Shown: piece after piece, positions 55,905 to 64,000 of the stretch
How the letters are laid out: the number at the start of each line of letters is the position of its first letter
Position numbering within the stretch: the first letter of the stretch is position 1
From: Reticulitermes speratus
Taxonomy: Eukaryota; Arthropoda; Insecta; Blattodea; Rhinotermitidae
Direction: 5' to 3'
Length of the DNA: 64,000 nt
NCBI GenBank assembly: GCA_021186555.1
Contig: JAJKFL010000004.1
Location: forward strand, 10,112,001-10,176,000
Notes under the pieces: model-generated
What the model was told of the DNA's origin: nothing
The model's database searches: none
Seen by the model: only the letters and a program-made list of their open reading frames with translations
Translations under genes and position numbers: made by a program

Positions 55905-56037
55905 GTGCTGAAAGGAACAAAGTAAGTGACAAAGAATTAAAAGCCTTTACTGAGGAATTACTGAAGAAGGACGTCAACAATGCCGCACAGTACGTCCACA
56001 TTAACTATCCAAAATACAAAAAGTACCGTAAAGAACC
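55905..56037 (+). CDS. EndoU gene exon, start of the XendoU domain
   Basis: 133-nt exon between TTTGTAATCAG and CC/GTAAGT, entering in phase 1 and leaving in phase 2. It encodes GAERNKVSDKELKAFTEELL, KKDVNNAAQYVHINYPKYKK, YRKEP. VSDxELxxFTEELLxxDVNNAAQYV is the opening of the XendoU/EndoU domain (PF09412), a metal-dependent endoribonuclease that cuts at uridines and leaves 2',3'-cyclic phosphates. The usual QG-T sequence after the Tyr-Val is here Pro/Lys/Tyr-rich. The next expected block (a PLL-x-LLDNY helix region) was not found before 62091. Confidence 0.85.
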
Positions 56038-56049
56038 GTAAGTATATAT

Positions 56050-56335
56050 ATAGTTTTTATGGGGTAGCTCAGTTGGTATAGTGAATGTTATGGGTTAGGC
56101 ACCCAGAGTTTGATCCCCAGCAGGGGCAATTTTTTGTCCCCCCCCTCCCGACACCTGCATCCAGAGTAGCTCTGGGGACCAGCCTTCTTATTGAGTGGGT
56201 ACCAGGCACCCTCTCCCCTGGGGTAAAGTGGTTAGGGCAAGAAGCCAACCACTTATCTCCATCTAGTGCTTTAGGTCAAGAATGTGTGCCAGTAAACCTC
56301 CACTTCCCCACATGTATTTATGTCATCATGCTTAA
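56050..56335 (+). repeat. tRNA-derived SINE, directly after the EndoU donor
   Basis: GGGGTAGCTCAGTTGGTATA (A box) and CCAGAGTTTGATCCCCAG (B box) lie 33 bp apart. A body with CTCTGGGGACCAGCC and CACCCTCTCCCCTGGGG follows. The insertion lies 13 bp inside the intron after the 56037 splice donor. Confidence 0.8.
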
Positions 56336-56745
56336 TTAAGTACAGGGACAATTTTTGTGGTATAAAGGTTTTTCTTTGGTGTAAGAGTTCTGAGGGTGTA
56401 GCAGATACTGGCTGTCACACGGCTGACATATTGTTATTCACTGATACTGGAAGGGTTAACTGTCAAGAGCTGCAGTTAACGTAACTGTGAAAAACGCAGA
56501 ACTGAGCCCAAGAAACCTACCGACTCCCTGGATAATCATAGAGTGACAGTTAAGACAGCAAGGGTTATAATTGCCAGAGTCATTAAATCATGTTGCTGTA
56601 AGTCAGTATATGTAGATACAGCAGAGATTCTTCACTTTGTACATGTTACTGGAGTAAGAAAAAATATGAAAGCTCAATCATATGACTAAAATAAAAAGAA
56701 TGAACTAGAAGAAACTGAGCAAGATCAGTACCATGACTCCATGCT
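56336..56745. other. EndoU intron sequence
   Basis: No gene or repeat border recognised. The missing middle EndoU exon was looked for here and not found. Confidence 0.35.
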
Positions 56746-56850
56746 TACAAGACAAAGACATGACTCACATATTGTCAATAAGACAAAGACATGTGACTCA
56801 CTTATTGTCAATAAGACAAAGACATGTAATTCACCTATTGTCATTAATTT
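56746..56850 (+). repeat. About 42-bp tandem repeat, three copies
   Basis: The unit includes AAGACAAAGACATGTGACTC followed by ACTTATTGTCAAT. The first copy lacks a few bases, and the third differs at GTAATTC and CCTATTGTCATTAA. Confidence 0.8.
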
Positions 56851-57118
56851 CAACTCTTGAAAATGAAAAAGCAGACACATGAGTGATAAACTGCCCTGAT
56901 GAAAAATTATTTTCTTTGTGTTCTATAATTTAACTGGGGTGTGTTTTCATACCTTTTGGTCATGTTCAGAACAAAATTCAATGTCAGGGCCCTACGAAGA
57001 CTTAATTTACTATCAGCATGTTGAAACTTGGTTCTTTTTGGATCATAACAAATAAGGTGTTGATGAAAGTTTTAACAAACTTCATTCTATTTTCACCGTG
57101 CATTTTAAGTATAGACAG

Positions 57119-57326
57119 TGTTTTTCACCAACTAAATGCACTTGTTATAAATACAATAAAATATTCTAAAACTGTTTGATGAAAAGCCCCGACATGTTTC
57201 AGCTCACTAATGAGCCATCCTCAGGGGGTCACAACTGTCTGTTTATGTCTGAGGAGGGGCTTTTTATCAAACAGTTTTAGAATATTTTAGTGTTTTTATA
57301 ACAAGTGCATTTAGTTGGTGAAAAAC
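57119..57326. repeat. Fold-back element with about 70-bp arms and a hammerhead-like loop
   Basis: The left arm starts TGTTTTTCACCAACTAAATG and runs to TGTTTGATGAAAAGCCCC. The right arm starts GGGGCTTTTTATCAAACAGT and ends AGTTGGTGAAAAAC. The arms match with few mismatches. The loop, read on the minus strand, has CCCTGAGGATGGCTCATTAG then TGAGCTGAAACATGTCGGGG, the GATG-stem-GAAACATGT layout of the hammerhead-like motifs above, with a GGCTCA/TGAGCT stem. Confidence 0.85.
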
Positions 57327-57490
57327 ATTGTCGAAAGTTTTAACAGTTTAAAGTAACTTCTCCAGAAAGTATCCATGTTTGAGAAGTGATAGTTCAGTAG
57401 TAAGCAGCATAGCAGTTAGCAGCTATACTGTATAATGTCAATGGTACATGAAGGAACATGAATATGGAACATATTTTCTGAGCATTTAAG

Positions 57491-57492
<2 letters not shown>

Positions 57493-57521
<29 letters not shown>
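57493..57521 (+). repeat. (TA)n microsatellite
   Basis: About 14 TA repeats. A second, shorter TA run lies at 61877-61897. Confidence 0.9.
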
Positions 57522-57525
<4 letters not shown>

Positions 57526-58431
57526 TTTTTCTGTGTTGTTTTCTACCTGCTATTCTTCTTCTCTGCTTCTGCTCTTGAATTTTCTTTAACCAATTTCTCT
57601 TATCTACCTTATTATTTTCCTTCATCTTCTTCCTATTCCTTATCCCCTGCCTTTCATTTACTTCTTTCTGCTTCTTGCCACTTGTCATTCTCATTCATCT
57701 TTCCTGTTGCCTTCCATCTTTTCCAATGTCAAGATCAGCGATCTCAGACTCAAACAGTATGTGGACCAAACAGGTTAACTTTGAAATTAAGGTGGGCCAC
57801 ATCATTTTAAGCAATAAAGAGGATAAGTACTTTCATTCAAATTAAGCAGACCAATAACAATACGTACTTCATACTTGTAATAACAAAATCAAAATATGTT
57901 AGTTATTGACTTTCAAACTTCACCTCATTGTTACCTGTCTCTGCTGATGAATGTTGTACGTTAATATCCAATAACAGCTAAACCTTTTTGAGCCTGCTGG
58001 TCAGTGACAGCGACAAAAAATATTTTAAATAAAAATTTCCTTTATACTGAGCTGGGCCACATTCAGCAATTGAAATAGATACATAGGGTCTGTGAGATGA
58101 CCATTAAAATTAACTGATGGGCTGTGTGTGTGTGAGGTCCCTGGTCCAGACTATCATAATTGTGCATTCAGGATCTGAAAGTTTGTGTGTAGATAAACAT
58201 ACAATGCAACAGAAGCTTACCTTGGTCGCAGGCTTGTTAAGATCAAGAGACCAGCATTTCAGATCCCCACCATATCGAAGCTTTGTCCGCTGTACAATAA
58301 ATACATCCATGATGCGTGCGTGTGGGCTAAGGAGAACAATGTGTCGGACTCATTTATGGCCACATCTGTAATGAAATACACAATGCAGTTCCTGGCAGAC
58401 AAAGGTACATTCTTACTTGAAGATTAAAGTC
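57522..58431. other. EndoU intron sequence
   Basis: A pyrimidine-rich stretch (57540-57720) and no recognisable gene. The open frame on the minus strand at 57491-57694 is low-complexity Lys/Glu/Arg from this tract. Confidence 0.35.
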
Positions 58432-58655
58432 TTCTGGAATGTGATGCTATGTTGTTGTGCAAGTAGTTACCATCATTTCACAGGATTGTAGTGCCTTTAT
58501 CTTCTGCGCCAAGATTCTTCTTGAAATGCTTGACCCTGAAGGTGAAGACACTACGATTGTTCGGAACATCGGGAAGTACTTGCTCAATGACATGATGTCA
58601 CATCCCACAAGACTTGTATCTTCAGCAACACCACTGTGAGAACCATAAATCTCCC
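58432..58655. repeat. Fold-back element, TCTTCTGGGATGTGA family
   Basis: GTCTTCTGGAATGTGATGCT on the left faces ATGATGTCACATCCCACAAG on the right. The outer part ACACCACTGTGAGAACCATA is shared with 54310-54335. Confidence 0.6.
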
Positions 58656-59050
58656 ACTTTCTTACTTATTTTAATTTGGTCTTTGTGCAGCACTGAAATG
58701 CTGTTTTACAAGTATAGTTTGTTTCTGTCCATTTTATTACTTCTGTTTATTTAGTCTGTACTGTTAACACCCTCTGAAGCTCAAGAGTGTATACTGCCAT
58801 ATGAAAGGTGTAGTATGTTGAGTAGCGAATGAACTGGAAAAGATATCAAAGCAAGCAGTCATGACCATTTTTCTCCAGAATGTTTCTGAACAGGATGAGG
58901 GTGTAAAAAAAAAAAAGTCAGGGCAGTCAGTTTCCAGGCTGAGATTTAATCCACAGACCTTCTGAATATGAATACAAAGCATGAATGCCATACATTACAC
59001 ACAGGACCTAAATGTCCAGCTCTTAAAGCAGAATGACATGTAATGCTCTT
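58656..59050. other. EndoU intron sequence
   Basis: No recognisable feature before the mariner element. Confidence 0.35.
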
Positions 59051-59052
59051 TA

Positions 59053-60364
59053 CGAGGTGCTGCCCAAAAGTTTAGGGAATTTGCCCATAAAAAAAATTGC
59101 TTATCATAACTCCTAGTTTCCACCGTCTCCTTCGAAGTAGTCCCCTTGGGCATGGATACAGCGATTCCAGCGTTTTTTTCCATGATTCCATGCATCCCTG
59201 GAAGTCTTCAAGTGTGAGTGTTTTAAGCACCTCCTGCGATTCTGCCTGGATCTCCTCAATTGTGTCAAAACGACGACCTTTCAATCGAAATTTCATTTTG
59301 GGGAACAGGAAAAAGTCGCAGAGGGCGAGTTCAGGCGAATAGCGTGGGTGCGGAATCGCTGTCGTGTTTTTGGAAGCCAAAAACTGCCGAGCAACGAGCG
59401 ATGTGTGGACGGGCGCGTTGTCATGGTGGAGAACCCAGCTGTTGTTCTCCCACTTTTTCGGACGTTTGCGCCTAATGCTCTCCCGTAGCCTCTTCAAAAC
59501 TTCACAATAAAACTTCCCGTTGACAGTTTGATCAGGGGGGTCAAAATCCTTGTGGATAATGCCTTGGATGTCAAAAAAAAGATCAACATGGAATTCACAT
59601 TGCTGCGAACTAGACGTGCTTCTTTGGCCGCGGTGAATTTGGCGACTTCCACTGCGACGACTGCTGCTTAGTCTCAGGGTCATGACTCATCACCGGTTAT
59701 GACCTTGGAGATGAAGTTGGGGTCATCTCTTGCTTCATCTTTGAGTTCAGTGCAGACAGCAACGCGATGTTCATTTTGGTCGTTGCTCAGCAGTTTCGGC
59801 ACAAATTTTGCAGCAATGCGTCTCATGTTCAAATCGTCTGACAAGATACGTTGCACGGACCCGTACGATATACCTACGATCGCACAAACATTATGGATTG
59901 TTCGTCTACGATCTGCAACCATAGCCTCTCGCACTTTCGCGATGTTTTCCGGTGTTGTGCTTGTCGATGGTCGTCCTGAACGCTCATCGTCGTCGACAGA
60001 CGTTCGTCCATCCTTAAAGCGTTTGTACCACAAAAACGTTTTACTTTGACTCACAGCATTGTCACCAAATGCTTCCACAAGCATGCGGTGGGTTTCTACA
60101 GCAGTTTTTTAAGCTTAAAGCAAAATTTGAGCCGATTCTTTGCTCCTCAAAATCTGCCATTTATGCAGGTTTAAAAAATCGCCAAACCACTACAACACAA
60201 CGTTACAAAAACGCACGAAACTCAAGAACGCGGCCTCTCGCCTTCACGGCTGTTGGCACACTAATTCACAAAGGGTACTGCTCCACCGATCTAGTGGAGG
60301 GGGCCATACCACAACCGGTTCGCGCGTGGAATTCAAATTCCCCGAACTTTTGGGTAGCACCTCG
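59053..60364 (-). mobile_element. Mariner transposon, 1312 bp
   Basis: The ends CGAGGTGCTGCCCAAAAGTT (left) and AACTTTTGGGTAGCACCTCG (right) are inverted copies flanked by TA (59051-59052, 60365-60366). Length and TA target are typical of mariner. The minus strand encodes most of a transposase with small lesions. Confidence 0.92.
59072..60160 (-). pseudogene. Mariner transposase, frameshifted
   Basis: The start at 60160 gives MADFEEQRIG before an early shift. The N-terminal half, 60084-59680, contains WYKRFKDGRTSVDDDERSGR, ISYGSVQRILSDDLNMRRIA and VITGDES (first catalytic Asp). About 14 bp then seem to be missing where the family has a WVYGYDPET block, and the frame changes. The C-terminal half, 59683-59072, has NSWVLHHDNAPVHTSLVARQ (second Asp) and YSPELALCDFFLFPKMKFRL (third Asp, D34D). 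A run of 8 T before FFDIQG marks another shift. All three catalytic Asp residues are present but not in one frame. Confidence 0.88.
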
Positions 60365-60769
60365 TATGCATGTTTAGCTATCCCCTACTGGGACATACTG
60401 GTGGATAGTGCAAATAACGTTTTTAGTTTAAACACCCATAACATACTATTACTACTACTATTACCATCACCACCACCACCACCACCACCACCACTACATC
60501 TCTGCTGCCACTGCTACGGCTGTGTAATTTATCCCTAATATTTAAATAATTATTACTTCCAAGTCTCTCTATACATTTTTACATGCCTTAGTTTCTAAAA
60601 GTTACACATATTTCCTGAAATTCAAATTCTGCATGCCAGTATCATAGCTACTTTGCTTTCAAATGTATGTAACAGACAAGGTCAGGAGACTGAATACAAA
60701 AACTAGACAAGGTAAGGGCAGAGTGATCTGTACTGAGTGTACGACAAAGCACCATGGTTAAGTGAGACT
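60365..60769. other. EndoU intron sequence with (CCA)n run
   Basis: ACCATCACCACCACCACCAC at 60462-60495 is a simple repeat. No gene recognised. Confidence 0.5.
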
Positions 60770-60850
60770 TCAGGTTTTCACATCGTTGATGCTGAGGATT
60801 CTGGTCTTCTGTTAACCCTGGTACAGAATGTAACATTCCAGAAGACCAGG
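60770..60850. repeat. Small fold-back element
   Basis: GATTCTGGTCTTCTGTTAAC and the inverted ATTCCAGAAGACCAGGATC face each other. Related to the TCTTCTGGGATGTGA family. Confidence 0.5.
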
Positions 60851-62090
60851 ATCTGTATCATGATTAACTTTATGCATCAAAATTATTTGAATTCCAGTTC
60901 AGCGAGTTATGAGACGTATGCACAGCATAACCATTTTAGCATGTTCGGTCACTTTTGTTTAATAACTTCAAAAACTGTAAGACTTACAGAAAAAAAAGAC
61001 TGCACATAAAATGCACTACAAAAGATTTGATTCAAACAGTTTCAACTCGGATATGTAGTGACTTACACAAAAGTTAAGCTTTAGATGTGTGCAGAAATGC
61101 ATGTCAGTCTTCCTGTCAAGTGTCATTATTGTTGCCTGGTTTTAACTATTACTGTAGTGGATGAACAAATTTTATTTAAATATCCAAATATCATATTTCA
61201 TGAAAATCTGTGTAGTAGATTGCAAGTTGTGTCATGCATACCTGTGGGCACACAGAAGTTTTAATAGACACTCTGAAAGAAAGCCATTGCATTTTAAAAT
61301 ACTCTGAATTAGCAACATGTGACCTGGCATAAAATCACCATGGAATAAGTAGATGATATGAGTACACAGATTTTGTTAAGTTATAGCATTATGACCTTAC
61401 TACTTTGAAAATTGCAGACGTTAAACAAGTATTAACTGAACAACTTCCCCTATATGCCTCACAATGTGTGGAGAACTCATAACAGTAGAATACACAATAA
61501 TATTACTAACTTTTGACTCTGTATTATTCCTTCCTTCCATGTGAATAGGGATTTTATATCTATCTTATTACAAATTCATAAATTCAGATCTTTGGTATGT
61601 GGTCTGTCCTCAGCAATAAATGTTTATTTGCCTGCTCCTGAAACACCTTCTTGTTACATCACCTTGAAGAATTATCAGTGCCACTACAAAATGTGCAATT
61701 TGGTGTTAGAATTATTGATTTCTTTTTGATCAAACTTTATTTAATGACATCTTATTAGGTGCGTCATGTACGTGTATACAGCTGTGAAGGAGAAATTGGC
61801 TGATGTTTATGGATGATGAGTTGTGAAGAACGCAGAAATTATCATGGCCTATTCTAAGATATTTGCCTAAAGGAAGTTATATATATATATATATATGCAC
61901 ATGCACACTGTCACTATCTTAGGATAGTTGGTCTCTTAGCAAAGACTTGAACTGCATATATCTGACACCAAGATACCTGTTTGAAATTTTATTTTTATCT
62001 CAATCATGATAATGGCACCAACTACAAACACTCTTCAGGCTTTACTCTGCCGGTTGTAGAACAGTTTCATTTAGTGTCTCTGCATTTCAG
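60851..62090. other. EndoU intron before the histidine exon
   Basis: AT-rich. The acceptor TCTCTGCATTTCAG lies at 62077-62090. No other exon recognised. Confidence 0.4.
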
Positions 62091-62314
62091 GCTTGGTCAG
62101 TAGAGACCCAAAAGAACAGAAGGCCCTGCTGGAAAAGATCTGGTTTACCACGTATTCCCGAGATGGTGAATCCTGTGGATTTCAGCACGTGTTCCTTGGA
62201 GAGTGGAAAAAAGGAAAGATGTCTGGCATGCATAACTGGATATTCTTTGACTATAAGCAGGAAATGAATGAGGTTGAATACTTGGACTACTTTAGCATCC
62301 TTGAGCTTGGAGGG
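62091..62314 (+). CDS. EndoU gene exon with both catalytic histidines
   Basis: 224-nt exon between TGCATTTCAG and GGG/GTGAGT, entering in phase 1 and leaving in phase 0. It reads LVSRDPKEQKALLEKIWFTT, YSRDGESCGFQHVFLGEWKK, GKMSGMHNWIFFDYKQEMNE, VEYLDYFSILELGG. The FxHVFLGE and SG-HNWI-F motifs are the core of the EndoU active site, and His at about residues 32 and 47 of the exon are the two catalytic histidines. The catalytic Lys and the C-terminal part of the domain should lie in exons beyond 64000. Likely product: secreted uridylate-specific endoribonuclease. Confidence 0.93.
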
Positions 62315-62379
62315 GTGAGTGTAGGTTGAACTAAAGTGCTTGACAACAAAATGTTCAGGAAAAATAGGCACAAGTAAGG

Positions 62380-62660
62380 AGGATGAAGGAATTTAAGATA
62401 CAACAGATCGTGTAAGATTGTCAGCATAATGAAATCGAGGACACTGCAGTCAACTAGGCATGGAGGAAATGAGGACTGTGTACAGAAATTTGGTGGGAAA
62501 CCTCTTAAAAAATAGAGAGAGGGATTGGAGGGTATTACAATGGATCTTATGGTTATAAGTTGTCAGTGTGGAAGCTGGATGAAAATTGCCCAGAAACGAG
62601 TTCAGTGGTGAGCTTTGGTATCAGCAGTGTTGAACTCTCGCGTCTTGCCACAGCAGCATT
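62380..62660 (+). mobile_element. RTE-like LINE fragment, decayed
   Basis: The plus strand reads IMKSRTLQSTRHGGNEDCVQ, KFGGKPLKK and ITMDLMVISCQCGSWMKIAQ then KRVQW-ALVSAVLNSRVL. This matches the family's RWAGHVARM/GKPEGKRP/DW-DLAQDR-RW order with many changes. Confidence 0.55.
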
Positions 62661-62829
62661 TATTGTAACTGTACGTGTGCAGTATGTATCACCAGTTTCA
62701 GGTCGTGCAACAATATACAGGGTTCTTGAAAGATATGTGTTGTTCTGTGAGGAGTGGAATGGAATTAGAGGTTGAGTATTACCTGACAGTCGTACAGATT
62801 TTGTTTATGTAATTAGTAGATCTGGGCTG

Positions 62830-63090
62830 GCCACAGACTGAACAATTGGGCTTCAATCCCTAGAGCAGGGAAGACTTATTTTTCTGCCACCATGTCCAGA
62901 CCAGCAATGGAAACTACTGAGTACCATATGGTCTTCCCTCTGAAGTTAAGTGATGTTGGCCACTCCAGTATAGTAGTAGGGTTAAGAATGTAGACAGCTT
63001 GACTGCTGCTTCCCCTGGTGACATAACTCTATAGTCAAGAGGGGTGTTCTGAAGAAACTTGTGACAATTATGACTGTGATATGCATAGAT
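62830..63090 (+). repeat. SINE-like repeat, decayed
   Basis: GGGCTTCAATCCCTAGAGCA is a weak B box, followed by AGGGAAGACTTATTTTTCTG, TACCATATGGTCTTCCCTCT and a body ending GGGGTGTTCTGAAG. The A box is not clear. Confidence 0.4.
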
Positions 63091-63544
63091 AATTTTAATG
63101 ACACAGTTATTATTACTTCTGTCATCACAGCTTTACACCTCTACTGATATTGCTCACATCACTTGTCTGTCTTTTGGGTGATAGAGATGCATTGAAAATA
63201 GAAGAAGAAAGATGGTAGTTTGCCAGCTGTTGCTGGTACAACAGAAAGTTAAAGGCTAAGGCAGATTGTACCTTTCTGTATGCAAGTTGGTTGTTGAGAA
63301 GAAATCCAAAGCCAGCAAAGATACACCATGTGAGAATTATCTACGAAAATCTATGATAACGTACTGACAGAAGCATGACCACAAACAGGGACAACTGCTA
63401 ATAGAGAATTTGTAAATATGAAGGGCTGTGTGCTTGTCTTCATGGTACAGTGTTCAGGCATAACTTTACCTTTATTTGTACCCAAGGGTTTGCTCTTGGA
63501 ACTACGTGTAATTCACTTAAATGGGATGAATGAGCAACTAATGC
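63091..63544. other. Unassigned intron sequence
   Basis: ACTTTACCTTTATTTGTACC near 63465 resembles a SINE tail. No gene recognised. Confidence 0.3.
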
Positions 63545-63675
63545 AGGATTTGAGGTTCTCATGGTGGTATTGATAAATATACAAGTCTTCTAGCATATGA
63601 TGCTGCGTTGTTGCATGGGGGGAACTGCACACCCAAAAACACAGTGTCACTTCCCAGAGGACTTGCATCTTTGGC
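63545..63675. repeat. Fold-back element, TCTTCTGGGATGTGA family
   Basis: GTCTTCTAGCATATGATGCT on the left and ACAGTGTCACTTCCCAGAGG then ACTTG on the right are imperfect inverted copies. The outer part GATTTGAGGTTCTCATGGTG matches the outer ends of other copies. Confidence 0.5.
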
Positions 63676-64000
63676 AGTTTATCATCATTATCATCATCAT
63701 CATTCTTGAACTCTGTAGAGTTAGGTAGTTAAGATATATTCTTTGAATCCTGAGATGTTTTCATCTCTTCATCTTTATTTTGTCCATCCAGAATTAAGCT
63801 GTTCCTTTGTTAGCATCCTTTATCTCTGTGACTTACTCAAAAACCACAAGTTTGTTGTTGATGTTGGCTGCCATGCAGCAGAGTAGGAGTAAAACCATAA
63901 ATAACAAATTAAAATATTTCAAAACATGTCACAACTTTTACTGCATTGTCTCTCCTACCTTGAGAGACATAACAATTATCATGCATCATTTGATACTTTA
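63676..64000. other. Unassigned, window end
   Basis: A short (CAT)n run at 63683-63702. No exon recognised. Confidence 0.35.

Noticed and set aside
57491..57694. Lys/Glu-rich 67-codon frame
   Set aside because: It is the complement of a pyrimidine-rich tract plus the (TA)n repeat, so low complexity explains it.

Overview
The window looks like repeat-rich chromosomal DNA from an insect with a large genome. A hemimetabolous insect such as a cockroach or termite would fit the mix of RTE, Jockey, pogo/Tigger, mariner, hAT and tRNA-SINE copies, but this is inference and no sequence here fixes the species. There are no bacterial-type operons. Host coding sequence is limited to short exons with canonical AG/GT borders on the + strand, separated by long introns full of transposons.

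Host genes. (1) A fragment of DHTKD1 (2-oxoadipate dehydrogenase E1-like) is present as two exons at 6090-6194 and 6993-7213. A second copy of the downstream exon lies 7.1 kb further on (14122-14340). Each copy of that exon has its own single-base frameshift. (2) An EndoU-type (uridylate-specific endoribonuclease, XendoU family) gene seems to run from a signal-peptide exon at 18994-19042 to an exon with the two active-site histidines at 62091-62314, and continues past the window. Its second exon (99 nt, phase 1-1) occurs four times in tandem.

Layout. 1-5720: LINE remnants, a SINE, and a TA-flanked pogo-type element with a small intact Brinker/psq-like DNA-binding ORF. 6-14.6 kb: the DHTKD1 exons, fold-back elements, and a decayed pogo/DDE transposon (9773-12903) holding a 39-bp minisatellite. 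14.6-19 kb: a SINE with a 92-bp tandem array and a MITE. 19.8-23.7 kb: a nearly full-length but frameshifted Jockey-like LINE on the minus strand. 24-29 kb: SINEs, hammerhead-like motifs, a Tigger remnant and a long hairpin. 29276-38075: an 8.8-kb Gypsy/Ty3 LTR retrotransposon on the minus strand, with GTAT target duplications, an intact gag and a broken pol. 35972-49024: four tandem 3.26-kb units, each joining the start of gag, the 5' LTR and the flanking EndoU intron and exon. 49.5-64 kb: a hAT remnant, a LINE with a nested MITE, more RTE, SINE and fold-back copies, a 1.3-kb mariner, and two further EndoU exons.

Main observation. An LTR retrotransposon inserted about 350 bp upstream of EndoU exon 2. 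A segment running from inside gag, through the 5' LTR and exon 2, into an old mariner remnant was then amplified to four tandem units. The exon is 99 nt with symmetric phase, so all four copies can splice in frame, and the protein could carry one to four copies of a basic, proline-rich 33-residue segment. The units differ by scattered substitutions, so they are probably not a simple assembly duplicate, but this needs checking in long reads.
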